This document shows positions 1 to 7,541 of a stretch of DNA of 64,000 nt, one piece after another. The translations under genes were made by a program, and so were the position numbers. The first letter of the stretch is position 1, and each line of letters begins with the position of its first letter. Under the pieces are notes generated by a model, which was not told where the DNA came from, made no database searches, and saw only the letters and a program-made list of their open reading frames with translations. Source of the DNA: Pontibacter pamirensis. Its GTDB lineage: Bacteria > Bacteroidota > Bacteroidia > Cytophagales > Hymenobacteraceae. The stretch lies in NCBI RefSeq assembly GCF_010015475.1, contig NZ_SSNI01000006.1, positions 62,001-126,000 on the forward strand. Reading direction: 5' to 3'.

Positions 1-35
1 GCGTAACCGTTATCCACTGGAAACATGGACGTTAA
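1..35 (+). CDS. C-terminal tail of an RsbT-like serine kinase (partial)
   Basis: Reading from base 3, the window opens with the end of a gene, VTVIHWKHGR followed by TAA at 33-35. A basic, Trp-containing beta-strand tail after a GT/TV step is how RsbT-type anti-sigma/switch kinases usually end, and the next gene begins with an RsbT-like domain. The stop lies 11 bp inside the next gene, an overlap typical of co-translated rsb modules. Only 10 residues are visible, so the assignment rests mostly on context. A chance frame cannot be excluded. Confidence 0.45.
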   Translation, partial: VTVIHWKHGR

Positions 36-1065
36 TCAGCACCAGCAATTCATCATCCCCGACAAAAGCTACTCCAGCATAGCGAAGCGAGACATTACGC
101 GCCTGGTGGAGAGCTATGGCTTCTCGCCCGCCGATGTAGGCAAGGTGAACATCGTTGTCTCCGAACTAGTTACTAACTTAGCAAAATTTGCCACTGGAGG
201 CGGAGAGCTGCTGGTGAGGCCTTTCGGCAGCCCCATTACTGGCCTTGAAATTTTTTGCCTCGACAACGGCCCCGGCATGTCTGACCCTGCCCGCATGCAG
301 GAAGATGGCTTCTCCACCTATGGCTCGGCAGGTGAAGGTTTGGGAGCCATAAAAAGGCAGTCAGATGAATTTGACCTCTATTCGCAGCCAGGTATAGGCA
401 CTACAGTGCTCTCCAGAATTTATAAAACCGGCAGAAAAAAGGACTTGGCGGCAGATATTACCCGCTATGAGGTAGGCTATGTGATGGTGGCGAAGTCAGG
501 CGAAACGCTTTGCGGAGACAATTTTGCTATGGTCCTGCGCGGCCCGGACTTGTACCTGCTGGCCTTAGACGGCCTGGGGCATGGCGCAAACGCACACGAA
601 GCATCCCAGGAGGCTGCCAAGTACTTTATGGGCTCACCGGCAACAGCACCTGCCGATGCGCTGCGCTACATACACGCTAACATCAAGCGCACGCGCGGCG
701 CAGTAGGGCTTATGGCCAGCATCAGCGGCAGTACACACCGCATCAGCTACTGTGGCGTTGGCAACATTGCCGGGAAACTGTTTAACCAGGATAGCAGCAT
801 GGCCGGAGCAGCCTATAAGAATATTATCTCTTATAATGGTATATTGGGGCATAATGTACCCAACACCCTCAGCAACCAACAGCTTGATTGGGGGCGCGGC
901 AACATGCTGGTCCTGCACTCCGACGGGCTAAAGTCAAGATGGGATATGTCGAAGCTCCCTTCTCTGAACCGCCACCACGCTTCCACCATAGCCGCTGTGC
1001 TTTATAAAACCAACAGCCGCAAGACTGATGACACACTTGTAGTTGTATGTAAAGGCAAAATATAG
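25..1065 (+). CDS. RsbT-RsbX fusion: ATPase domain plus PP2C/SpoIIE phosphatase
   Basis: A two-domain cytoplasmic signalling protein. Residues 1-130 form a GHKL ATPase of the anti-sigma/RsbT type: N-box ELVTNLAKFA, G1 box DNGPGMSD, then GEGLGAIKRQ and GIGTTV. Residues ~150-346 form a PP2C-like phosphatase of the RsbX/SpoIIE kind, with metal-site motifs CGDNF, LDGLGHG and HSDGLKSRWD. In stressosome modules RsbT phosphorylates RsbS/RsbR and RsbX dephosphorylates them; here both activities sit in one chain. It overlaps a probable rsbT tail upstream and is followed after 6 bp by a histidine kinase. No sigma-B gene is present, so the output is probably two-component. Domain assignment is firm; the exact partners are inferred. 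Confidence 0.82.
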   Translation: MDVNQHQQFIIPDKSYSSIAKRDITRLVESYGFSPADVGKVNIVVSELVTNLAKFATGGGELLVRPFGSPITGLEIFCLDNGPGMSDPARMQEDGFSTYGSAGEGLGAIKRQSDEFDLYSQPGIGTTVLSRIYKTGRKKDLAADITRYEVGYVMVAKSGETLCGDNFAMVLRGPDLYLLALDGLGHGANAHEASQEAAKYFMGSPATAPADALRYIHANIKRTRGAVGLMASISGSTHRISYCGVGNIAGKLFNQDSSMAGAAYKNIISYNGILGHNVPNTLSNQQLDWGRGNMLVLHSDGLKSRWDMSKLPSLNRHHASTIAAVLYKTNSRKTDDTLVVVCKGKI

Positions 1066-1071
1066 AAAGGG

Positions 1072-2427
1072 ATGTCACGTAGTATACTCAAAATAAATAT
1101 AACGAACGAACTGGACGTGGTGCTGGCCTATAAAAGGGCCATGCAGCTGTCGGAGCGGCTGGGCATGGCGCAGGCGAACCAAACGAAGTTTGCCACTGCC
1201 GTGTCCGAAATCTGCCGCAATGTGGTAGAGCATGTCGGCAACGGCGGCATCCACTTCAGCCTGGCAGAAGAAGGGGGCGTGAACTATTTGGAGGCCTCTA
1301 TCACGGACAGGGGCCGCGGCATTGGCAACCTGGAATATATTCTTTCCGGAAGAGGCTCCTCTCCCAACGGGCGTGGGTCCGGCATCGTCAACTCCAGAAA
1401 GCTTACTGACTTCTTTGACATTGAAAGTGATTTCGAAAAAGGCACCAGGGTAACGCTCCGCAAAAAGCTTCCGGCCCAGGCACCTAACATGACAAAGCAG
1501 CTGCTGGAGAACTGGACGATGGAATTTGACCAGGAGACGCGCATTTCGCCTTATGCCGAAATCAAGAGACAAAATATGCAGTTACTGGAACTGCTGGAGC
1601 AACTGCACCTCCGCAACATAGAGGCAGAGCAACAACTACAGGAGATCCGGAGACTGAACACCAGGCTGCAGCAGTCAAATTCAGAGATAGGCATGCTGTT
1701 GGAGGAGCGCGACAAAAAAAACAGCCAGCTGCAGCACATAAACCAAAGCCTGGATGCCTTTGCCCACACTGTGTCGCATGACCTGCGGGCGCCACTGCAA
1801 AACATTAACGGCATTACCCTGGCTTTGGAAGCCTACCTGGAAGCGGAGCAGTTGGAGGAGGCAAATCATGTGTTCCCGATGCTACGCCAGCAAACACACA
1901 AAATGGACCGGCTGATTACGGGTATACTCGCTTACTCGCTGGCTGGCCGCCGCAACATCCAAAAAAACGCCGTAAACCTGTATACGCTGCTGCACCAGGT
2001 GGTGGCATCGCTGGATGTGCCTGCTGGTTGCGATGTATGTATACCAGAAGACCTGCCAGTGCTTTATACCGAGGAGATTTTCCTTTACCAGGTTTTCAGC
2101 AACATCATCGGTAACAGCATCAAACACCATGACCAACCCGATAAGGGTTCGATAAAGATTGCCTGCGAGCTAAACCCGGAGTTCCTTTCTTTTTCTGTGC
2201 AGGACAACGGCCCCGGCATTCCTCAAAAAAAACAACACCAGGTGCTGAGTATCCATGAGCTGGATACCAGTGTCAGGCGCTCGCTCTCTTCCGGGCTTGG
2301 TTTGTCTATTGTTAGCAAGATCATTGACAGAAAAGGTTGTAAGCTTTGGATAGAATCGGAAGGGCGCGGCAGCCGCTTTGTATTCACGTGGCCTGCCACC
2401 GAACTGATGCCTGAGGACTTTTCCTGA
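1072..2427 (+). CDS. Sensor histidine kinase with N-terminal RsbT-like ATPase domain
   Basis: A cytoplasmic 451-residue kinase with three parts. Residues 1-135 are a GHKL/RsbT-like domain (SEICRNVVEHV N-box, DRGRGIGN, GRGSGIVNSRK). Residues ~160-225 are a charged Leu/Gln/Glu-rich coiled coil. The rest is a classical HisKA-HATPase core: phospho-acceptor His236 in VSHDLRAPLQ, N-box NIIGNSIKHH, G1 DNGPGIP and G2 SSGLGLSIV. There is no transmembrane segment. Two ATPase domains in one protein suggest the front domain senses or joins the stressosome and the back domain phosphorylates a response regulator. The gene starts 6 bp after the RsbT-RsbX fusion and ends directly at a long stem-loop, beyond which a response regulator is encoded convergently. 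Confidence 0.85.
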   Translation: MSRSILKINITNELDVVLAYKRAMQLSERLGMAQANQTKFATAVSEICRNVVEHVGNGGIHFSLAEEGGVNYLEASITDRGRGIGNLEYILSGRGSSPNGRGSGIVNSRKLTDFFDIESDFEKGTRVTLRKKLPAQAPNMTKQLLENWTMEFDQETRISPYAEIKRQNMQLLELLEQLHLRNIEAEQQLQEIRRLNTRLQQSNSEIGMLLEERDKKNSQLQHINQSLDAFAHTVSHDLRAPLQNINGITLALEAYLEAEQLEEANHVFPMLRQQTHKMDRLITGILAYSLAGRRNIQKNAVNLYTLLHQVVASLDVPAGCDVCIPEDLPVLYTEEIFLYQVFSNIIGNSIKHHDQPDKGSIKIACELNPEFLSFSVQDNGPGIPQKKQHQVLSIHELDTSVRRSLSSGLGLSIVSKIIDRKGCKLWIESEGRGSRFVFTWPATELMPEDFS

Positions 2428-2507
2428 GTACCACAATATACCCTGTAATACAGAAGGCGCTGCAAGTTATTGCAGCGCCTTCTGTATTACAGGGTATATT
2501 GTGGTAC
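2428..2507. terminator. 80-bp perfect stem-loop between convergent stops
   Basis: Bases 2428-2464 are the exact reverse complement of 2471-2507: 37-bp arms with a 6-nt loop (agttat). The structure fills the whole gap between the kinase stop (2425-2427) and the response regulator stop (2508-2510). It is presumably a bidirectional terminator. No long T tract follows on either strand. Confidence 0.85.
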
Positions 2508-2945
2508 CTATTTTCTCACCTTGAAAAACTCATCCATGATATCCCGCACATCGTGTTTGGTGAGAGCCTTGGAAAAATGCTTCCGCACCTTTTTAAAGTT
2601 CTTCAGCCGCTCCAGGTCATAAAAACTGGCCGAAGAAGTCAGCATCAGAATAATCATGTGGTCTCTCATATTGAGCCCACGCTTCTCATACTCTTCCAGA
2701 AAGGTAAAACCGTCCATCACCGGCATCTTTATATCCAGGAAAATCAGGTCGGGGCATTTGAACGCAGCATCAGGCACAGCATCACAGGCTTTCGCCAGGT
2801 ATTCCAATGCTTCTTTGCCGTTACTCAGCACCAGTATTTCACTGGCTATCTGCATTTCACTCAACAGGCGCTTGTTCAGGTAGTTTGTTGTTTCATCATC
2901 GTCTACAAGTAGCACCAGATTCAAAGGAGTATTGTAAGAAATCAT
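2508..2945 (-). CDS. Single-domain response regulator (CheY/Rcp1 type)
   Basis: A 145-residue receiver domain with no output domain. The acidic pocket is D15-D16-D17, the phospho-acceptor is D71 in LIFLDIKMPVMDG, the switch residues are in LMLTSSASF, and the conserved Lys is in HFSKAL (the usual Pro after Lys is replaced by Ala). Length and features match the Rcp1/CheY-like receivers that pair with cytoplasmic histidine kinases. It faces the hybrid RsbT/histidine kinase across a shared terminator, so it has its own promoter but is the obvious partner candidate. Output is probably by protein contact or phosphorelay, as there is no DNA-binding domain. Confidence 0.88.
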   Translation of the reverse strand: MISYNTPLNLVLLVDDDETTNYLNKRLLSEMQIASEILVLSNGKEALEYLAKACDAVPDAAFKCPDLIFLDIKMPVMDGFTFLEEYEKRGLNMRDHMIILMLTSSASFYDLERLKNFKKVRKHFSKALTKHDVRDIMDEFFKVRK

Positions 2946-3344
2946 TAGGTAAAGCTCAGCCTACTTTATTTTGTCTGTATAAAACGCTAAAGTATCTGCT
3001 CCTGCCAATCAGCAGGCGGAAAGCACTTCATTCGCCCCTGCTAATATCGTGGACTTTCTTCAAATATCAAAATTGATATTGTGTTATGCTTTATCTTTCA
3101 GAAGCTTATTAAACCGGCGGCTGATGGCGCAGGTAGTCGAAGCCTGTTTTGCTGCGTTTTGTTGCGCTGGATGTCCCTCTCTAAGAAATTTTTATTTGCT
3201 TTTCCCTTTCCAGCACCCCTCCTATGTTTGCGCAATAAAGGTTAGAGCGGTGCCGCTGCAAATACATCTTTTTTTCTTGAGAAGAGTATGAAGATAAATG
3301 AAATGCCTTTTACGGCACGTGTAGAATGATTTAATCTGAAAATT
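2946..3344. other. Intergenic region between divergent genes, no gene seen
   Basis: This 399-bp gap separates the response regulator (minus) from the small coiled-coil protein (plus). The open frames here have no family resemblance and unconvincing composition. It must hold both promoters. The best candidate element is the TATGTTTG octamer at 3223-3230. Confidence 0.5.
3223..3230 (+). promoter_or_regulatory. Candidate Bacteroidota -7 box
   Basis: TATGTTTG fits the Bacteroidota -7 consensus TAnnTTTG. It lies 114 bp upstream of the coiled-coil protein start. A TTTG (3195-3198) occurs upstream but 24 nt away, longer than the usual 19-20, so the -33 element is uncertain. Confidence 0.35.
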
Positions 3345-3641
3345 ATGGATCATTACCCTTTGAAACCTGAACATATGCGCGCACCTGATAATCTTACCCG
3401 CGAAGAGATACAGAAAAGCCTTAATGAACTGGACAGTAAGATAAAGGTGTTGAAAGGGCGGGCACATGCCACTGCCGCCGACTCAAACCATACCTACCAC
3501 GAACATATTGCAGGCCTCGAGAAGAAGCGGGAGCTCATTGCCTCCAAACTTGCTGACGCAGAGGACAAGCAGAGTACCTGGCAGGATCTGCAAAGCGGGC
3601 TTGACAGCCTGAAAGACGACCTGAACAAGCTGTTCAAATAA
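3345..3641 (+). CDS. Small coiled-coil protein, unknown function
   Basis: A 98-residue, highly charged soluble protein without signal peptide. The sequence is dominated by heptad-like helices (residues ~20-45 and ~50-98, with LNELDSKIKVLKGR, ITGL-like HIAGLEKKRELIASKLAD and LDSLKDDLNKLFK), so two antiparallel helices or a dimeric coiled coil are likely. It resembles the small stress-associated coiled-coil proteins common in Cytophagales, but I cannot name a family. It is monocistronic, with a candidate -7 element upstream. Its last three codons, including the stop, lie within the left arm of a 28-bp terminator stem. The reading frame is supported by its composition and this terminator placement. 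Confidence 0.7.
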   Translation: MDHYPLKPEHMRAPDNLTREEIQKSLNELDSKIKVLKGRAHATAADSNHTYHEHIAGLEKKRELIASKLADAEDKQSTWQDLQSGLDSLKDDLNKLFK

Positions 3642-3693
3642 AACACAGGAGCCCCTGCAACTCAATTGCAGGGGCTCCTGTGTTTTATTTGAA
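3633..3693. terminator. Long perfect hairpin terminator overlapping the stop codon
   Basis: Arms 3633-3660 and 3666-3693 (28 bp each) are exact reverse complements around a 5-nt loop (ctcaa). The left arm begins inside the coding sequence at the Phe-Lys-stop codons. The core is G/C-rich and followed by TGTTTTATTT, a good intrinsic terminator. Confidence 0.88.
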
Positions 3694-4177
3694 TTTTCCC
3701 ATCAACCGGATCCCGTAAAGCATCTGATCAAAGACCCCGGATTTTGAAGAAAGTACTCCCGTTGAAGTACCCGCCCGGTACATATGAATTCAACAAGCGG
3801 GCATTCTCACCAAACTATCAGCTACTATCACTTTCTCTTTCACTAAAGTATGCTCTGCCTATAGTAAACTGAGGCATGTCGAAAAAATTAATATCTATAG
3901 CTATTTGGTTATATAATGGAACATATATACTTTCGCAACGTATTAAAAATCGAATTTTAATTATACATTTACTTATAACAACTTATTGTATTGCCATTAA
4001 CAGGAAATCTGTGTTTCCTGTACTGAATCAGGGAAAGATTTGTGAGAGAACAAAAGGAACCAAAAGTATACTTGATTTCATTCTATGTTTTCTTTCACAC
4101 TGTCAGCACCCGTTCAGAAAAAAAAATAATTCACGCACCCATACCATAGCTCATTTGATTGCATGCTTACTCTTTTA
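3694..4177. other. AT-rich intergenic region upstream of the subtilase gene
   Basis: About 480 bp with no convincing gene. A 100-codon open frame at 3876-4178 has no recognisable family, unlike the codon usage around it. The region probably carries the long leader and promoter of the secreted subtilase. Confidence 0.5.
3904..3935 (+). promoter_or_regulatory. Candidate promoter of the subtilase gene
   Basis: TTTG (3904-3907), 20-nt spacer, then TACTTTCG (3928-3935), one mismatch from TAnnTTTG. If used it gives a leader of roughly 235 nt. Confidence 0.35.
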
Positions 4178-7100
4178 ATGGCGCTGAAACGCATCTTCTG
4201 GAGCGTAGCTGTATCTTTTGTGTTTATACCCTTACTGTATGCGCAACGCCCCGGCAACATCGGCAGCGGCACCGTTCCGCACACCGTCGTCTATAAACTG
4301 AAGCCTCAGTTCGGCCAGATGGCGCGTAGCAACCAAAGTGCTGGTAGCCTCCTTCAGGCAGCCATACAGGAGGTAGGTGCGAAGCAGGTACAGCAGAAGT
4401 TCCCGAAGGAAGCAGCAGCACAGGCTGCCAATGTGCGCAGAGCCGCGCCCGCTGTCGACCTGTCGCTGATTTATGAGCTGAAGTATGATGAGGGCTATAC
4501 CCTTGACCAGGTACAAAAAGCTCTGATGAGCACCGGCCTGGTAGCGTACGTAGAGCCGCTTTATGTGCGGGAGCCGCTTGCCCAACCTAATGACCCTGCT
4601 GCTGACTCAACCAAATCCACACAGTATTACCTGAAGCTGCTGCAGGCCTATGAGGGCTGGGCTGTGGAGAAGGGCGACACCAATGTAGTGATAGCCATTC
4701 TGGACACTGGTTTCCGGCTCACACACGAAGAGCTTAAGTCAAAAGTGAAGCACAACTACAGTGACCCAATAGACGGCATAGACAACGACGGCGACGGTTA
4801 CATCGACAACTTCTCTGGCTGGGACTTCTCAGACAAAGACAACGACGTAAATGACGACACTTCCTGGAAAGGGCATGGCACCAGTGTAGCCGCTGTGTCA
4901 GCTGGTGCCACGAACAATGGCACCGGTATAGCCAGCCTGGGTTATAACACAAAGTTTCTGCCTCTCAAGGTTTTTTCGTCAGTTTCCAACGGCTCCTTTG
5001 GTGGCTATGAAGCCATCGTTTATGCCGCTAACAAAGGATGCAAAGTCATTAACCTCTCGTGGGGCGGTGAGGGGCAGTCGCAGTATGAGCAGGATATTAT
5101 TAATTATGCTGCGCTGGACAAGGACGTACTTATAGTAGCATCCGGGGGAAACACGAACAAACTGCTGGACATTTACCCGGCATCTTATGAAAATGTGCTT
5201 TCTGTGGGAGGAACTAACGCCGCAGATGTCAAGTACAAAGACCACACCTACAGCTACCGTATAGACCTGACAGCGCCAAGCGACAACATTCACACAGCCA
5301 CCATCAACAACGACCAAACGTATGGTGGTGCCTGGGGCACTTCTTTCTCCTCTCCTATTGTAGCCGGAGGTGCGGCCCTGGTGAGAGCGAAATACCCCGA
5401 ACTCAATGCCCGGCAGGTGGCAGAGCGAATCCGGGTCAGCACGGACGATATTTACGAGCTGGCAGGCAACCAGCCATACCTTGAGAAACTGGGGAAGGGA
5501 CGCTTTAACCTGAAGAAGGCGCTGAAACAGCAGAATCTCAAATCGGTGCGTTGTACCTCATACGGGCTGGCTCTGACTACCCAAACTGCTTATGCGGGCA
5601 GCACAGTGGCCTTGGAAACAAGCTTCCTGAACTACCTTTCTCCCACTAAAGCACTACAGGTAACCCTCACTTCTGCCTCCCCCTATGTCAGCATGGAGCG
5701 GGGTACCCTGCCTCTGGGTAGTGTCGCCACCATGGGCACAGTCACTTCCGGCCTGCGCCCTTTTATCCTGAAAATTGCTGAAGATGCGCCTACCAACCAC
5801 ATGGTGCACCTGCGCCTTGGATTTATGGATGGCGATTATGAGGATTTTCAGTACATCACGCTGGTCATTAACCCGAGCTTTGTTACCCTGACCGCGAACG
5901 ACCTGCACGTGTCGCTGAACAATGTGGGTAACATTGGCTATAACGGCCTTAATTTTAAGCAGGGTATTGGCGTAAAATACAAAGGTGGCCCTTCTCTATT
6001 ATTTGAGGGAGGACTGATAGTGGCAACAGACGCTGGCAAGGTATCGGACAATCTGCATAATGAGAAATGGCTCAACGATGCTGATTTTATCTCATCAGGA
6101 CCTGTTCGGCTGCGCTACGACACGCCTCTGGCTACCCAGGAAGCGCGTACGCTGATGGAGGCTACCGGAGATAAGCAGGTGGGCGTAAGGGTAAAACAGG
6201 TGGCCTCCGCCTGGATGGAAGCACCTGACCGCGACTACATCATCTTCGAATACCAGATAACCAACGTAACAACTGACACCATTGCAAAGGTGCACGCCGG
6301 CCTCTTTGCCGACTGGGACATTGGCAACTATATGCAAAACGCAGCCGCCTGGAACGATTCCCTAAAGCTCGGCTATGTCTACAACAAGCGATCTGCTTTG
6401 CCTTATGCGGGAATTAAACTTCTGACAAAAGACCAGCCAGTGTACCATGCCATAGACAACATGGGCGGAAACGACTCCACTGTGACTGTAGATGACGGCT
6501 TCTCAGATGCAGAAAAGTACAAGATAGTCTCTAACGGAGTGAGCAGGGTGAAGGCTGGCGGCAGAGCCGGTAACAATGTGTCGCATATAGTGGGTGCCAC
6601 GCTCACTGATGTTGCCCCGGGTGAGACACGAACAGTAGCTGTAGCGCTACTCGCTGCTGATAACCTGACAAAGCTAAAAGCGCATGCAGCCGCAGCGCAG
6701 GAGAAGTACATCAGTATCAAATCAGGCCCTATGCCCACCCCAACACAGCAGGGCATCTGCGCGGGCTCTCCTGTTTTGGTTACTCCAGACAATGGCAGCG
6801 TGTTTAACTTTTATGCTGATGAAGCCAAATCACAACTCATTGGTACAGCGGATGCGCTTCCTGTTAGCTCGGTGAATGAGAACAGGACCATCTATGTCAC
6901 CAATGCCGATTCTTTATTTGAAAGCACACCCGTACCCTACAGCTATATTATACCTGCTGAACCTGTCGCTGATTTTAATTTCGCCAAAGAGTTTGGCAAT
7001 ACTGGCCTGGCGACACAACTGACGAACAAAAGCAAACATACGGCTTTGGTAGAATGGAACTTCGGGGACGGCACTACCTCTACTGATATTCACCCAAGCC

Positions 7101-7459
7101 ACACCTATAAAGAGACTGGCATATACGAGGTGACGCTCGCAGCATCTGACAGCCTTGGCTGCGTACAAAGCGTTATCACCAAGCAATTGCAGGTATACTC
7201 CGATCAGGTAACTGTTTTCCCGAATCCGACAGACCAGTTCCTCATCATTACGCTTACAAGGCCCGTCGACTGGGGCGACAGTGCCTCCAGCCCGCGCCTG
7301 ACCCTGACAGACATGGCAGGCAAGAGCGTTTCTCCTCCCTCGCATATTTCCGATTCGGATTTATACTACGATGTGAGCAAATTAGCGGCAGGCGTCTACA
7401 TCGCCCACATCACGTATAATAACACCAGTTCTGTAAAGCGGATATTAGTGAGGCACTAG
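4178..7459 (+). CDS. Secreted S8 (subtilisin) serine protease with PKD and T9SS sorting domain
   Basis: A 1093-residue exported protease. The start at 4178 is preferred because it gives a clean signal peptide (MALKRIFWSVAVSF... ending LLYAQ); an in-frame ATG at 4163 would add five residues. After an N-terminal propeptide-like region, the S8 triad is Asp176 (AILDTGF), His233 (GHGTSVAAV) and Ser389 (GTSFSSP). A long beta-rich middle follows, then a PKD domain (VEWNFGDGTTS, HTYKETGIYEVTL) and a type A T9SS domain starting at VFPNPTDQF and ending SVKRILVRH. It is predicted to be secreted or surface-anchored and to degrade protein outside the cell. It is monocistronic and ends at a shared bidirectional terminator facing aconitase. 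Confidence 0.93.
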   Translation: MALKRIFWSVAVSFVFIPLLYAQRPGNIGSGTVPHTVVYKLKPQFGQMARSNQSAGSLLQAAIQEVGAKQVQQKFPKEAAAQAANVRRAAPAVDLSLIYELKYDEGYTLDQVQKALMSTGLVAYVEPLYVREPLAQPNDPAADSTKSTQYYLKLLQAYEGWAVEKGDTNVVIAILDTGFRLTHEELKSKVKHNYSDPIDGIDNDGDGYIDNFSGWDFSDKDNDVNDDTSWKGHGTSVAAVSAGATNNGTGIASLGYNTKFLPLKVFSSVSNGSFGGYEAIVYAANKGCKVINLSWGGEGQSQYEQDIINYAALDKDVLIVASGGNTNKLLDIYPASYENVLSVGGTNAADVKYKDHTYSYRIDLTAPSDNIHTATINNDQTYGGAWGTSFSSPIVAGGAALVRAKYPELNARQVAERIRVSTDDIYELAGNQPYLEKLGKGRFNLKKALKQQNLKSVRCTSYGLALTTQTAYAGSTVALETSFLNYLSPTKALQVTLTSASPYVSMERGTLPLGSVATMGTVTSGLRPFILKIAEDAPTNHMVHLRLGFMDGDYEDFQYITLVINPSFVTLTANDLHVSLNNVGNIGYNGLNFKQGIGVKYKGGPSLLFEGGLIVATDAGKVSDNLHNEKWLNDADFISSGPVRLRYDTPLATQEARTLMEATGDKQVGVRVKQVASAWMEAPDRDYIIFEYQITNVTTDTIAKVHAGLFADWDIGNYMQNAAAWNDSLKLGYVYNKRSALPYAGIKLLTKDQPVYHAIDNMGGNDSTVTVDDGFSDAEKYKIVSNGVSRVKAGGRAGNNVSHIVGATLTDVAPGETRTVAVALLAADNLTKLKAHAAAAQEKYISIKSGPMPTPTQQGICAGSPVLVTPDNGSVFNFYADEAKSQLIGTADALPVSSVNENRTIYVTNADSLFESTPVPYSYIIPAEPVADFNFAKEFGNTGLATQLTNKSKHTALVEWNFGDGTTSTDIHPSHTYKETGIYEVTLAASDSLGCVQSVITKQLQVYSDQVTVFPNPTDQFLIITLTRPVDWGDSASSPRLTLTDMAGKSVSPPSHISDSDLYYDVSKLAAGVYIAHITYNNTSSVKRILVRH

Positions 7460-7481
7460 CGACTGAAAGTACACGCTACCT

Positions 7482-7527
7482 ATAAAAAGAGAAGGCCTCA
7501 CTTAACGGTGAGGCCTTCTCTTTTTAT
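7482..7527. terminator. Bidirectional hairpin terminator
   Basis: Perfect 20-bp arms (7482-7501 and 7508-7527) around ttaacg. The stem carries A5 on one side and T5 on the other, so it can serve both the subtilase and aconitase transcripts. Confidence 0.9.
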
Positions 7528-7541
7528 TTAAGGTGCAGGAA

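Noticed and set aside
3876-4178. 100-codon plus-strand frame upstream of the subtilase
   Set aside because: AT-rich, no family resemblance, overlaps the likely promoter and leader of the subtilase.
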